A stretch of 8,562 nucleotides of DNA, from the NCBI GenBank assembly GCA_948435975.1, contig CAOJHG010000067.1:1-8562 (forward strand). The letters are read 5' to 3'. Both the position numbers and the translations under genes were made by a program. Numbering within the stretch: the first letter of the stretch is position 1; the number at the start of each line of letters is the position of its first letter. Source of the stretch: an uncultured Oscillibacter sp. Its GTDB lineage: Bacteria > Bacillota > Clostridia > Oscillospirales > Oscillospiraceae. The notes under the pieces were generated by a model. That model worked only from the letters and a program-made list of their open reading frames with translations. It did not search any database and had not been told where the DNA came from. Of the stretch, positions 1 to 6,693 are shown in pieces.

Positions 1-330
1 GCCTATCTGGGCATGGAGCACGAGACCAGCGCTGCCGTCCGGCTGGCTTGGTGGCGTCTCCGCTATCCTCTCGATTTGACGGAAACAGCCGCGGGACGCT
101 ACCGGAGCTATCTTCAGGCCCACACCGGGGAAACGATGCGGTGGCTGCTGGAGGCGGAGGACGCAGAGGGCCTGCAATTCCTCCTGACCTTTGCGGAACC
201 GGACAAGGAGACCCTTTCCGCCGCCTGCGCCAAGGCACGGGAAAAACAGTCCACCGCCGCCCTGGCAATCCTGCTGGATGAACAGCACCGCCGCTTTCCC
301 ACCGGTGCGCAGAAATCCTTTGCCCTCTAA
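1..330 (+). CDS. C-terminal fragment of a helical-repeat-like protein, function unknown (5' end outside window)
   Basis: The frame is open from the first base of the window, so this is the 3' part of a longer gene; the ATG at 13 has no convincing ribosome binding site and is probably internal. The visible 109 or so residues are rich in Ala, Leu, Glu and Arg and read as a run of amphipathic helices, with two segments of similar cadence (around MRWLLEAEDAEGLQFLL and the stretch ending in LLDEQHRRF) that recall ankyrin-like or other helical repeats. I do not recognise the family with certainty. It stops 48 bases before the VWA gene on the same strand with no terminator between them, so it is probably the first or an early gene of the same operon, and it may be a client or partner of the MoxR/VWA pair. 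That role is inference from position only. Confidence 0.7.
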   Translation, partial: AYLGMEHETSAAVRLAWWRLRYPLDLTETAAGRYRSYLQAHTGETMRWLLEAEDAEGLQFLLTFAEPDKETLSAACAKAREKQSTAALAILLDEQHRRFPTGAQKSFAL

Positions 331-364
331 GGCGGCTGTTCCCGGCATTGGAAGCCCCATGGAA

Positions 365-370
365 AAGGAG
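365..370 (+). promoter_or_regulatory. Ribosome binding site that fixes a TTG start
   Basis: AAGGAG lies eight bases before the TTG at 379. It decides the start of the downstream VWA gene: the next in-frame ATG is around base 439 and would remove conserved-looking N-terminal sequence. Confidence 0.75.
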
Positions 371-378
371 TGCTTTGA

Positions 379-1731
379 TTGAAGGATTACAATAAGATTG
401 GCGAGGACATCCTCTTTGCCGCCCGGAATGAATTGTATATGAGCCTGCCTTATCTGGACGCGGCTCTGTGCGCTCTGCTCTTCCGGCCCGGCGGGGAGGT
501 GGGCACGCTGTCTCTGGCGACTGACGGGGAAAGCCTCTACTACGACGGCTCCTGGCTGGGCGAGCGCTATCTTCGGTCCAGGGTGCTGACGAACCGGGCG
601 TATCTTCATGTGATTCTCCACTGTATGCTCCGGCACCTGGGGAAGAAAAAGGGAAAGGTCGCTGAACTGTGGGACTTGGCTTGCGACGCGGCGGTAGAGA
701 GCATTTTGGACGGGCTGGACTATCGCTGCCTGAACACTGGCGCCGTTCCCATGAAGCAGAAATTCTATGGGGAGTGCCGTCAGGACATGCCCGTTTTGAC
801 CGCAGAGGGCATTTACCGAAGGCTCCTGCGGCTGGATTTGCCGGAATATGAGCTGGCGCGGCTGCAAAGGGGCTTTCTCGTGGACGATCATATCCTCTGG
901 GCGCCGGAACAGCAGGACCAGCAGGAGCAGAGCCAGCGGCAGGACCAAAAATGGCAGGATCTCTCCGGCAAGACTCAAACCAGTATGGAGACGATGATGG
1001 CCGGAAAAGGGACTGGCGGCGAATCCGTACTGGAGCAGATCCGGGTGGCAGTCCGGGACGATGTAGACTACCGGGCTTTTCTCCGGCGTTTCGCGGCTCC
1101 CCGGGAAGTCGTGGCTGTGGACGGGGACGCTTTTGATTACGGCTTTTACTCCTATGGGCTGCGGCTCTATGGAAATATGCCTCTGGTGGAGCCTCCTGAG
1201 ACGCGGGAGGAACGCCGGATAGAAGATTTTGTCATCGCTGTGGATACCTCCATGTCCACCTCCGGCGAGCTGGTGCGGCAGTTTTTGGCCTGTACGTATG
1301 CGGTTCTTCGGAGCACAGGGACATTTACGCGGAAAGTGAACATCCATATTATCCAGTGCGACGATCAGATACGGTCCGATACGGCGATCCACAGCCTGGA
1401 GGAGCTGCGGGACTACATGGACCACTTTGAGCTGAACGGAGGAAGCGCCACAGACTTCCGGCCTGTGTTTGACCATGTGGCGAAGCTCCAGGAGGCGAAA
1501 GCGTTCTCCAATCTGCGGGGGCTGCTGTATTTCACAGACGGCATGGGAATCTATCCGGAGAAGCGCCCGCCCTATGACACGGCGTTCATTTTACTGCGGG
1601 AACCTCCAATGTCAATCAAAATCCCGCCATGGGCCATACGGCTGGTTCTGGAGCTGCCGGACCTGGAACGCGCTGCCCAGGAAACCGCGCTCCCCGACGA
1701 AATTGACTGGGACGAGCTGCCCAGGACCTGA
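379..1731 (+). CDS. DUF2201-type metallopeptidase-like and VWA domain protein, partner of MoxR ATPase
   Basis: This 450-residue protein starts at TTG, supported by AAGGAG eight bases upstream. The N-terminal half (about 15-165) resembles the putative metallopeptidase domain of DUF2201 proteins: it has H77-VIL-H81 with a further His at 86 and WDLACD at 98-103. The usual glutamate of an HExxH zinc site is replaced by Val78, so peptidase activity is doubtful. A Gln-rich linker (about 178-192) follows. The C-terminal half (about 280-435) is a VWA-like domain with a complete MIDAS set: DTSMS at 289-293, Thr358 in GGSATDF, and Asp387 in FTDG. VWA proteins of this kind work with MoxR AAA+ ATPases as substrate adaptors in metal-centre assembly or protein remodelling (as in NorD/NorQ, CbbO/CbbQ and ViaA/RavA). 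The ATPase gene follows after 23 bases. The protein has no signal peptide and is presumably cytoplasmic. Confidence 0.88.
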   Translation: MKDYNKIGEDILFAARNELYMSLPYLDAALCALLFRPGGEVGTLSLATDGESLYYDGSWLGERYLRSRVLTNRAYLHVILHCMLRHLGKKKGKVAELWDLACDAAVESILDGLDYRCLNTGAVPMKQKFYGECRQDMPVLTAEGIYRRLLRLDLPEYELARLQRGFLVDDHILWAPEQQDQQEQSQRQDQKWQDLSGKTQTSMETMMAGKGTGGESVLEQIRVAVRDDVDYRAFLRRFAAPREVVAVDGDAFDYGFYSYGLRLYGNMPLVEPPETREERRIEDFVIAVDTSMSTSGELVRQFLACTYAVLRSTGTFTRKVNIHIIQCDDQIRSDTAIHSLEELRDYMDHFELNGGSATDFRPVFDHVAKLQEAKAFSNLRGLLYFTDGMGIYPEKRPPYDTAFILLREPPMSIKIPPWAIRLVLELPDLERAAQETALPDEIDWDELPRT

Positions 1732-1754
1732 CGATACAGAAGGGACAGACTGCT

Positions 1755-3284
1755 ATGAATATCAAACAAGCCAAGCAAGAGATCGCAAACACGCTGAAAG
1801 CCTATCTTGCAAAGGACACTTTGGGAAACTACCTGATTCCTCCGATACGTCAGAGGCCGGTGCTTCTCATGGGTCCCCCAGGCATCGGCAAGACCCAGAT
1901 CATGGAGCAGATCGCCGCGGAAACCGGGGTCGGCCTGGTCGCCTACACCATCACGCACCACACCCGTCAGAGCGCCGTGGGCCTTCCCTTCATCGAAAAG
2001 CGCGTCTACGGCGGCGAGGAGTTTTCGGTTACGGAGTATACTATGAGCGAGATCCTGGCCTCTGTCTACCAGCTCATGGAAAAGACCGGCATCCAGGGGG
2101 GCATCCTGTTCCTGGACGAAATCAACTGCGTCTCGGAAACCCTGTCCCCTATGATGCTCCAATTCCTCCAGTGCAAGACCTTTGGAAACCAGCGTCTTCC
2201 AGAGGGATGGCTCATTGCCGCCGCAGGCAACCCGCCGGAGTACAACCGCTCCGTCCGGGATTTCGACGTCGTCACCCTGGACCGTGTCAAGCGCATCGAC
2301 GTCAGCGAGGACTTTTCCGTTTGGAAGGAGTATGCCCGCCGGAAGGGCCTTCATGGGGCCGTGATTTCCTATCTGGACATCAAAAAAGAGAATTTCTACC
2401 GGGTCGAAACCACAGCGGAGGGTCTGCAATTCGCCACCGCCCGAGGCTGGGAGGACCTGTCGGAGCTGCTCCTTGCCTACGAGGCCCTGGGACTACAGGC
2501 CAGCCGGGAGGTCATCGGGCAGTACATTCAGCTTCCCCGTATCGCCCGTGACTTTGCCAACTACCTGGAGCTCGACAATAACTACCAAAAGATCTACCAC
2601 GTGGACGACATTCTGCGCGGCGCGTGGCAAGCCGTCACCGTTTCGGAGCTCCGGGCCGCCCCCTTCGACGAAAAGCTGTCCGTTATGGGCTTGGTCCTCT
2701 CCCGTCTTGCCGGAGCCGCCAGCCAGTCCCGCCAACAGGACGCCCTCACCACGGCGCTTCATGCCGCCCTTACCGATTTCAAAGAGGCTCTGACAGCGGG
2801 GGAAAACGCCTCTGAGATTTTGGACGCCCTCGCCAAGCAGCGCCGTGAAGCTCTCAAACGGCAAAAAGACGCCGGCCAGCTAGACAAGGAACGGCACAGC
2901 CTCCTTCAGCGGGAAGTAAACACCCTGGAGGAATACCGCGTCCGCCTGGTCCGGGAGGAATACGCCGGTCCAGAGGAGGCGATGGAGGCTGTGCGGACCT
3001 GGTTCGGCCAGGAGGTGGAACAACGGAAGGCCCTGGCGGATGAGACGGGACGGCAGATGGACAACGCCTTCCGCTTCCTGGAGCAGACCTTCGGGCAGGG
3101 GCAGGAGCTGGTGATTTTTGTCACGGAGATTACTGCGGGGTATGATACAAGCTGGTTTGTGGAAAACTTCGGCTGCGACGCCTATTTCCGCCATAACCGG
3201 GAACTCCTCTTCGACGACGCCCAGCACCGCATCCGGGAAGAGATCATGGCTGCAAAATCAGCACAGGAGGAAGAAACAACATGA
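1755..3284 (+). CDS. MoxR-type AAA+ ATPase with long C-terminal helical extension
   Basis: The 509-residue product begins at an ATG with AGAAGGGA a suitable distance upstream. The AAA+ core fills about residues 1-250: Walker A GPPGIGKT at 40-47, Walker B ILFLDE at 117-122, a sensor-1-like AAAGNPPEYN at 155-164 and a basic stretch LDRVKR at 175-180 that may hold the arginine finger; FATARGWEDL near 226-235 fits sensor 2. Such ATPases form hexameric rings that use ATP hydrolysis to remodel or activate client enzymes, with a VWA protein as adaptor; the VWA gene lies directly upstream. Typical MoxR proteins are about 300-350 residues, so the region after about 320 is extra; it is strongly charged and predicted by eye to be helical, with probable coiled coil around 340-400. 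The last four bases overlap the next gene's start (ATGA), implying translational coupling. The actual client is unknown. Confidence 0.9.
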   Translation: MNIKQAKQEIANTLKAYLAKDTLGNYLIPPIRQRPVLLMGPPGIGKTQIMEQIAAETGVGLVAYTITHHTRQSAVGLPFIEKRVYGGEEFSVTEYTMSEILASVYQLMEKTGIQGGILFLDEINCVSETLSPMMLQFLQCKTFGNQRLPEGWLIAAAGNPPEYNRSVRDFDVVTLDRVKRIDVSEDFSVWKEYARRKGLHGAVISYLDIKKENFYRVETTAEGLQFATARGWEDLSELLLAYEALGLQASREVIGQYIQLPRIARDFANYLELDNNYQKIYHVDDILRGAWQAVTVSELRAAPFDEKLSVMGLVLSRLAGAASQSRQQDALTTALHAALTDFKEALTAGENASEILDALAKQRREALKRQKDAGQLDKERHSLLQREVNTLEEYRVRLVREEYAGPEEAMEAVRTWFGQEVEQRKALADETGRQMDNAFRFLEQTFGQGQELVIFVTEITAGYDTSWFVENFGCDAYFRHNRELLFDDAQHRIREEIMAAKSAQEEETT

Positions 3285-3574
3285 GTGAAGATTTGAAACG
3301 AATCGAAGCCGTTCTGGATGAAAAGGTCCGGCCCGCCCTTCGGAACCATGGCGGCGAAATCGAAGTGGACCATCTGGAAAACGGCGTAGTATATGTCAAG
3401 CTGCTGGGCCAGTGCGCCGGCTGTCCCTCCTCCGACCTCACCAACGAAACCATCGTGGAGGCGGAACTCAAGGCGGCCCTGCCGGATCTGGTGCAGAAGG
3501 CAGTCGTAGTCCAGACAGTCAGTGACGAGCTGTGGGAGCAGGCCAAGCGCCTCCTGCGGGATCACCATCTCTAA
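3281..3574 (+). CDS. NifU C-terminal-domain protein (Fe-S cluster scaffold/carrier)
   Basis: This 97-residue protein is nearly all one NifU C-terminal domain. The hallmarks are VRPALRNHGGEIEVDH at 16-31 and the cluster-binding CAGC (Cys45, Cys48) in GQCAGCPSSDLT. In this family (Nfu, standalone NifU-C) two subunits share a 4Fe-4S cluster through the CxxC pairs and pass it to apo-proteins. About 25 residues beyond the core form a charged tail ending in RLLRDHHL. The ATG overlaps the ATPase stop in ATGA, and AGGAGG at 3265-3270 gives a strong ribosome binding site ten bases upstream. It is the last gene of the rightward block, followed by a terminator. The family call is firm; a specific role with the MoxR/VWA pair is inference, since the protein could also serve general Fe-S maturation. 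Confidence 0.93.
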   Translation: MSEDLKRIEAVLDEKVRPALRNHGGEIEVDHLENGVVYVKLLGQCAGCPSSDLTNETIVEAELKAALPDLVQKAVVVQTVSDELWEQAKRLLRDHHL

Positions 3575-3598
3575 CCGCCGCCTTCCAGAGCACCTGTC

Positions 3599-3638
3599 AA
3601 AAACCTCCCCAGCCGTTACAGCTAGGGAGGTCCTTTTT
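3599..3638. terminator. Bidirectional intrinsic terminator between convergent genes
   Basis: ACCTCCC (3603-3609) pairs with GGGAGGT (3625-3631). An inner AGC/GCT stem (3611-3613 with 3621-3623) extends it past one C-A mismatch. On the + strand it is followed by a T run at 3634-3638; on the - strand it is followed by five T's (AAAAA at 3599-3603 of the + strand). It therefore ends both the NifU transcript and the leftward operon, whose last stop is at 3670. Confidence 0.87.
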
Positions 3639-3669
3639 ATTGTGGAGTCCTGCGAGGGCCTGCCCCCGC

Positions 3670-4602
3670 TCATTCTCCGGTATAAAGCCCCTGTACGTCA
3701 ATCGAGCCATAATAGCGGCTGAATTCACCGTCTACCAGGAAGCGGGTCTCCATCACCGTATCCAGGGAACACAGCGATTTTTCCAGCGCCTGGACAGCCA
3801 AGGACAGCACCGCTCCATCCCGCAGGCTGTCCGCAGAGGAGAGGTTGACATAACAGATATCCTCCTCCTGCCATACCGCGCCCAGACGGAAGCCCTCCGG
3901 CAGAACTGGGGACAGCTCCCGCGTTGCCGGACCGCTCTCCAGGGCACGGGCCACCGCTCCCACCTGGGTATCGCCCTCATAAAGCTCCAGTACCCGTTCC
4001 TCTGCCGCCAGCACGCCGTTCCCATCCAGGAAATACAGCGTTACCGGCACTGTCCGCACCACATCTTCTTCCTGAGACAGCAGGGCTTCCCGTGCGGTAA
4101 AGATCTGCTTTTCCCGGTATGCCAGCTCCCGCCCCCGGACGGTGATCTGTACGCTGAGTATCTCTGGGATCTGCGTCAGCGTCAGGGTAATCGCATAATC
4201 CGCCAGCGTCAGAGCCACGCCAGATAAACTGCTGTATGCCACCGACAGGTCCACAACCGCCCGCCGCCCCTTCAGCTCCAGCCCCAGAAGCGTGGTCCCA
4301 GAGGGGATAGGGCTTTTCATCGTCTCGTCGTGGGGGCCGCGGAGGAGTTCCGCCATCAAAGCCTCCGCCTGCTCCCGGGGGTCCTCCGAGGGCGTCAGGT
4401 AAACCCGCTCTGTCTCAAACGCGCCGCCGCCCACTGCCAATTCCAGGTCCGCCGCCCGGAAGTAAAGGTCCAAGCTCTTCGCACGCGGGGCCTTTTCCTG
4501 CCCGCAGGCTGCCCGCACCGCCAGCAGAGTCAGAACGACGCACATCAGCGCAGCCACTCGTCTGGAGGTCCGGCGGACTTTGGGAGACATCTGCTTCCTC
4601 AT
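3670..4602 (-). CDS. Exported protein with two GerMN domains (GerM/LpqB-like), operon partner of the histidine kinase
   Basis: The 310-residue product starts with a basic N-terminus (MRKQMSPKVRR) and a hydrophobic segment at about 17-32, ending RAAC at 30-33. This is either a signal peptide or an anchor; Cys33 could be lipidated, but the lipobox is poor because an Arg sits at position -3. Two GerMN domains follow. The first spans about 44-160 (LMAELLRGP at 82-90, PSGTTLLGL at 100-108, AVVDLS at 115-120). The second spans about 185-300 (VARALESGP at 217-225, LPEGFRLG at 234-241, VNLSS at 252-256). GerM in Bacillus acts in sporulation and spore germination, probably in cell-wall processes; LpqB in actinobacteria has a GerMN domain and modulates the MtrB kinase. 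The ATG overlaps the kinase stop as ATGA, so it is translationally coupled to the sensor. An internal ATG (Met5) is a less likely start. Confidence 0.87.
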   Translation of the reverse strand: MRKQMSPKVRRTSRRVAALMCVVLTLLAVRAACGQEKAPRAKSLDLYFRAADLELAVGGGAFETERVYLTPSEDPREQAEALMAELLRGPHDETMKSPIPSGTTLLGLELKGRRAVVDLSVAYSSLSGVALTLADYAITLTLTQIPEILSVQITVRGRELAYREKQIFTAREALLSQEEDVVRTVPVTLYFLDGNGVLAAEERVLELYEGDTQVGAVARALESGPATRELSPVLPEGFRLGAVWQEEDICYVNLSSADSLRDGAVLSLAVQALEKSLCSLDTVMETRFLVDGEFSRYYGSIDVQGLYTGE

Positions 4603-6005
4603 CCCGCCTCTTCTCCTTCCGTCTGGGGCCAGCGGACCGTGAACAGCGCACCGCCTCCGGGACGGTTGGCCGCTTCTACGGACCCGCCCCGCCGCTTCAC
4701 TGTATCGCTGACGATAGAGAGGCCCAGGCCAGTGCCCCCCGCCTCTCTCGACCGGGCCTTATCCACCCGGTAGAACCGCTCGAAGATCCGGGGCAGGTCC
4801 GCTTCCGGGATACCCACGCCGTTATCCGCTACAGACAGCACCACCTGTCCCGCTTCCCGGCTCAGCGTCACCTGCACCGCTCCTCCGGCGGCTGTGTACT
4901 TTATTGCGTTATCCGTCAGATTGTAGATGACCTGATGAATCTCATCCTTTGCCGCCAGAACCGTACAGCCCTCCGCAGCGGAATACGTCAAATCCACGCC
5001 CTTTTCCTGGGCCACCAGGCTCATCATCCGCATGGCCTGTTCCAGCACTGGCAGCACATCCACCGCTGTCCCAGGCTCCAGGATGCCGCTGTCCAGGCGG
5101 GTCAACCGCAGCAGGTCCTCCGTGATGCGGGAAAGCCGTTCCGCCTCCCTGCCGATATCCGACACAAATTCCCGGGGGGTCTCCAGGTCGATGCTGTCCG
5201 TCTGCAAAATGGAATCCGACAGCAGGCGAATGGCCGCCAGCGGTGTTTTCAGCTCATGGGACGCGTCGGACACGAAGCGGCGGCGGGTATTCTCTGTAAT
5301 CTGGAGCCGGTCCGCCAAGCTGTTGAACTCATGGCCAATCTGGGCGATCTCATCCCGGCCCCGGATTTCCGCCCGGTGGCTGTAGGCGCCCTCCCGCACC
5401 TGCCGGATCGCCGTCAGCAGCAGGCCGATCTTCCGTGTCAGCGCCTTGGAAAGAATCAGGCTCAGCATCAGCACCACCACCAGCACCACACCGGATAACC
5501 GCAGAAGGTTACTTTGCAGATCCGCCAGCAGCGCCGCCTGTTCCGTGTCATACTCGTAGGCATACACCGCGCCGATAATCTGATTCTGGTACAGCACCGG
5601 GGAAGAAGCCCGGCTCCGGAACGCCGCCCCCTTATAGGTACAGCTAAACGCATCCGCCCCCATCAGGGCCTGAACAATCTCCGTATACAGCGCGTAGTCC
5701 CCCACGTTGGCCCCGGTCTCCCGGGTATCGTACAGCACCCGGCCCGCCCCGTCCGTTACCAGGATGCGGCTCAGCCCCGTTTCCTCCACCACGCTCATGG
5801 CGGCGGTGACGTTCTCTTCTGTCAGGCGGTCCAGGCCGGAAAGGGAGTTCACCATCACGGAGACGCTGGCCTGGAGGGTGGTGGCCTTGGAGCGGAATAC
5901 CAGGTCCTCCGACACCAGCAGGGGATAGGAATTCAGCAGCAGCAGGACCCCCACAATGACCAAAATATAGCTCACTCCAAAGCGGAACTGGAGGCTGTCC
6001 CACAG
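4599..6005 (-). CDS. Membrane sensor histidine kinase (PhoR/WalK-like), probable CTG start
   Basis: I place the start at CTG 6005 (468 residues; numbering from there). The first GTG, at 5975, would give 458 residues but has almost no ribosome binding site and begins right at the first membrane segment. Order: TM1 about 11-27, an extracytoplasmic sensor region about 30-167 with a PAS/Cache-like LVTDGAGRVLYDTR, TM2 about 168-187, HAMP about 187-238, and HisKA with phosphoacceptor His250 in ASHELKTPLAAI. The HATPase domain shows the N box (Asn362, Asn366), DNGVGIP at 394-400, the F box FERFYR and GGTGLGLS at 423-430. It is complete and should autophosphorylate and pass phosphate to Asp51 of the regulator encoded just upstream. 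The signal is unknown; extracytoplasmic sensing and the GerMN neighbour suggest envelope or wall status. Confidence 0.93.
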   Translation of the reverse strand: MWDSLQFRFGVSYILVIVGVLLLLNSYPLLVSEDLVFRSKATTLQASVSVMVNSLSGLDRLTEENVTAAMSVVEETGLSRILVTDGAGRVLYDTRETGANVGDYALYTEIVQALMGADAFSCTYKGAAFRSRASSPVLYQNQIIGAVYAYEYDTEQAALLADLQSNLLRLSGVVLVVVLMLSLILSKALTRKIGLLLTAIRQVREGAYSHRAEIRGRDEIAQIGHEFNSLADRLQITENTRRRFVSDASHELKTPLAAIRLLSDSILQTDSIDLETPREFVSDIGREAERLSRITEDLLRLTRLDSGILEPGTAVDVLPVLEQAMRMMSLVAQEKGVDLTYSAAEGCTVLAAKDEIHQVIYNLTDNAIKYTAAGGAVQVTLSREAGQVVLSVADNGVGIPEADLPRIFERFYRVDKARSREAGGTGLGLSIVSDTVKRRGGSVEAANRPGGGALFTVRWPQTEGEEAG

Positions 6006-6012
6006 TGAGCGC

Positions 6013-6693
6013 TTACTCCTTGAAATAGTATCCCACTCCCCACTTTGTCATAATGTGGTCCGGTTCCGCCGGGTTCTTTTCCAGCTTCTCCCGCAGGCGG
6101 CGGATATGAACGTCTACGGTCCGGTAATCCCCGGCGTAGCTGTAGCCCCACACCACATTCATCAGGTTCTCCCGGCTGTAGACCCGGCGGGGGTTGCGCA
6201 TCAGCAGCTCGATCATATCATATTCCTTGGCGGTCAGGTCCACGGTCTCCCCATCCCGCACCGCCACACGGGCCTCTGTATCCAAGGACAGGTCTCCTGC
6301 CGTCAGCATCCCGCCTCCCCGGCTCCGCTGCACCCCGGCGGCACGGCGGAGAAGGGCGCGGGCCCGGGCTTTCAGCTCCAGGATGTTGAAGGGCTTTGTT
6401 ACGTAGTCGTCCGCGCCGCACTCGAACCCCATCAGCTTATCCGCGTCCTCACCCTTAGCGGTCAGAATAATAATGGGCACGTTGGAGAACTCCCGAATCC
6501 GCATACACGCTTCCAGCCCGTCCAGCTCCGGCATCATCAAATCCAGGATAATCAGGTCGAACCGGCCTTCCCGCGCCAGGTCCACAGCGGCGGCGCCGTC
6601 GAAAGCGCACTCCACCTCATAGCCCTCGTTCTCAAGGTTAAACTTCATGCCCTTCACCAAGGTCTTTTCGTCGTCCACAACCAGAACTCTCAT
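6013..6693 (-). CDS. OmpR/PhoB-family response regulator
   Basis: This 226-residue protein has the standard layout. The receiver domain occupies about 1-118, with acidic Asp7/Asp8, phosphoacceptor Asp51 in LIILDLMMPE, Thr78 in IIILTAK and Lys100 in YVTKPFN. A winged-helix DNA-binding domain occupies about 128-226, with DLTAKEYDMIELL, the recognition-helix region TVDVHIRRLREKLE and the wing ending WGVGYYFKE. All active-site residues are intact. It is a DNA-binding transcription regulator controlled by the histidine kinase gene that follows seven bases later (using the CTG start). Its ATG overlaps the comEA-like stop as ATGA, with a GGAGAGG Shine-Dalgarno sequence inside the previous gene. Targets cannot be read from the sequence; self-regulation from the intergenic region at 7074-7176 and control of the divergent carboxypeptidase are reasonable guesses. 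Confidence 0.96.
   Translation of the reverse strand: MRVLVVDDEKTLVKGMKFNLENEGYEVECAFDGAAAVDLAREGRFDLIILDLMMPELDGLEACMRIREFSNVPIIILTAKGEDADKLMGFECGADDYVTKPFNILELKARARALLRRAAGVQRSRGGGMLTAGDLSLDTEARVAVRDGETVDLTAKEYDMIELLMRNPRRVYSRENLMNVVWGYSYAGDYRTVDVHIRRLREKLEKNPAEPDHIMTKWGVGYYFKE
6016..6021 (-). promoter_or_regulatory. Ribosome binding site supporting a CTG start for the histidine kinase
   Basis: AAGGAG on the - strand lies inside the last codons of the response regulator gene. Ten bases separate it from CTG 6005, which is in the kinase frame. The only canonical start codon at a similar distance, GTG 6003, is in a different frame and yields an unrelated 119-residue product. Confidence 0.55.

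Noticed and set aside
178..960. Possible CRISPR or tandem DNA repeats, including the CAG-rich stretch near 907-960
   Set aside because: The CAG/GAG-rich bases encode a Gln-rich linker in the VWA protein; there is no regular repeat-spacer pattern anywhere in the window.
1572..2429. Long - strand open frame (285 codons) opposite the VWA and ATPase genes
   Set aside because: It is antisense to two well-supported genes, has no recognisable domain, and arises from their GC-rich third codon positions.
3532..4227. + strand open frame of 231 codons over the terminator and the GerMN gene
   Set aside because: It runs through the terminator hairpin, is antisense to the GerMN gene and shows no domain; it is rich in Gln, Pro, His and Arg, as antisense frames of GC-rich genes often are.
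5644..6003. 119-codon - strand frame starting at GTG 6003, well placed behind AAGGAG
   Set aside because: The start fits the ribosome binding site, but the product is out of frame with the kinase, Gly/Arg/Pro-rich and has no domain. The kinase frame explains the DNA better.
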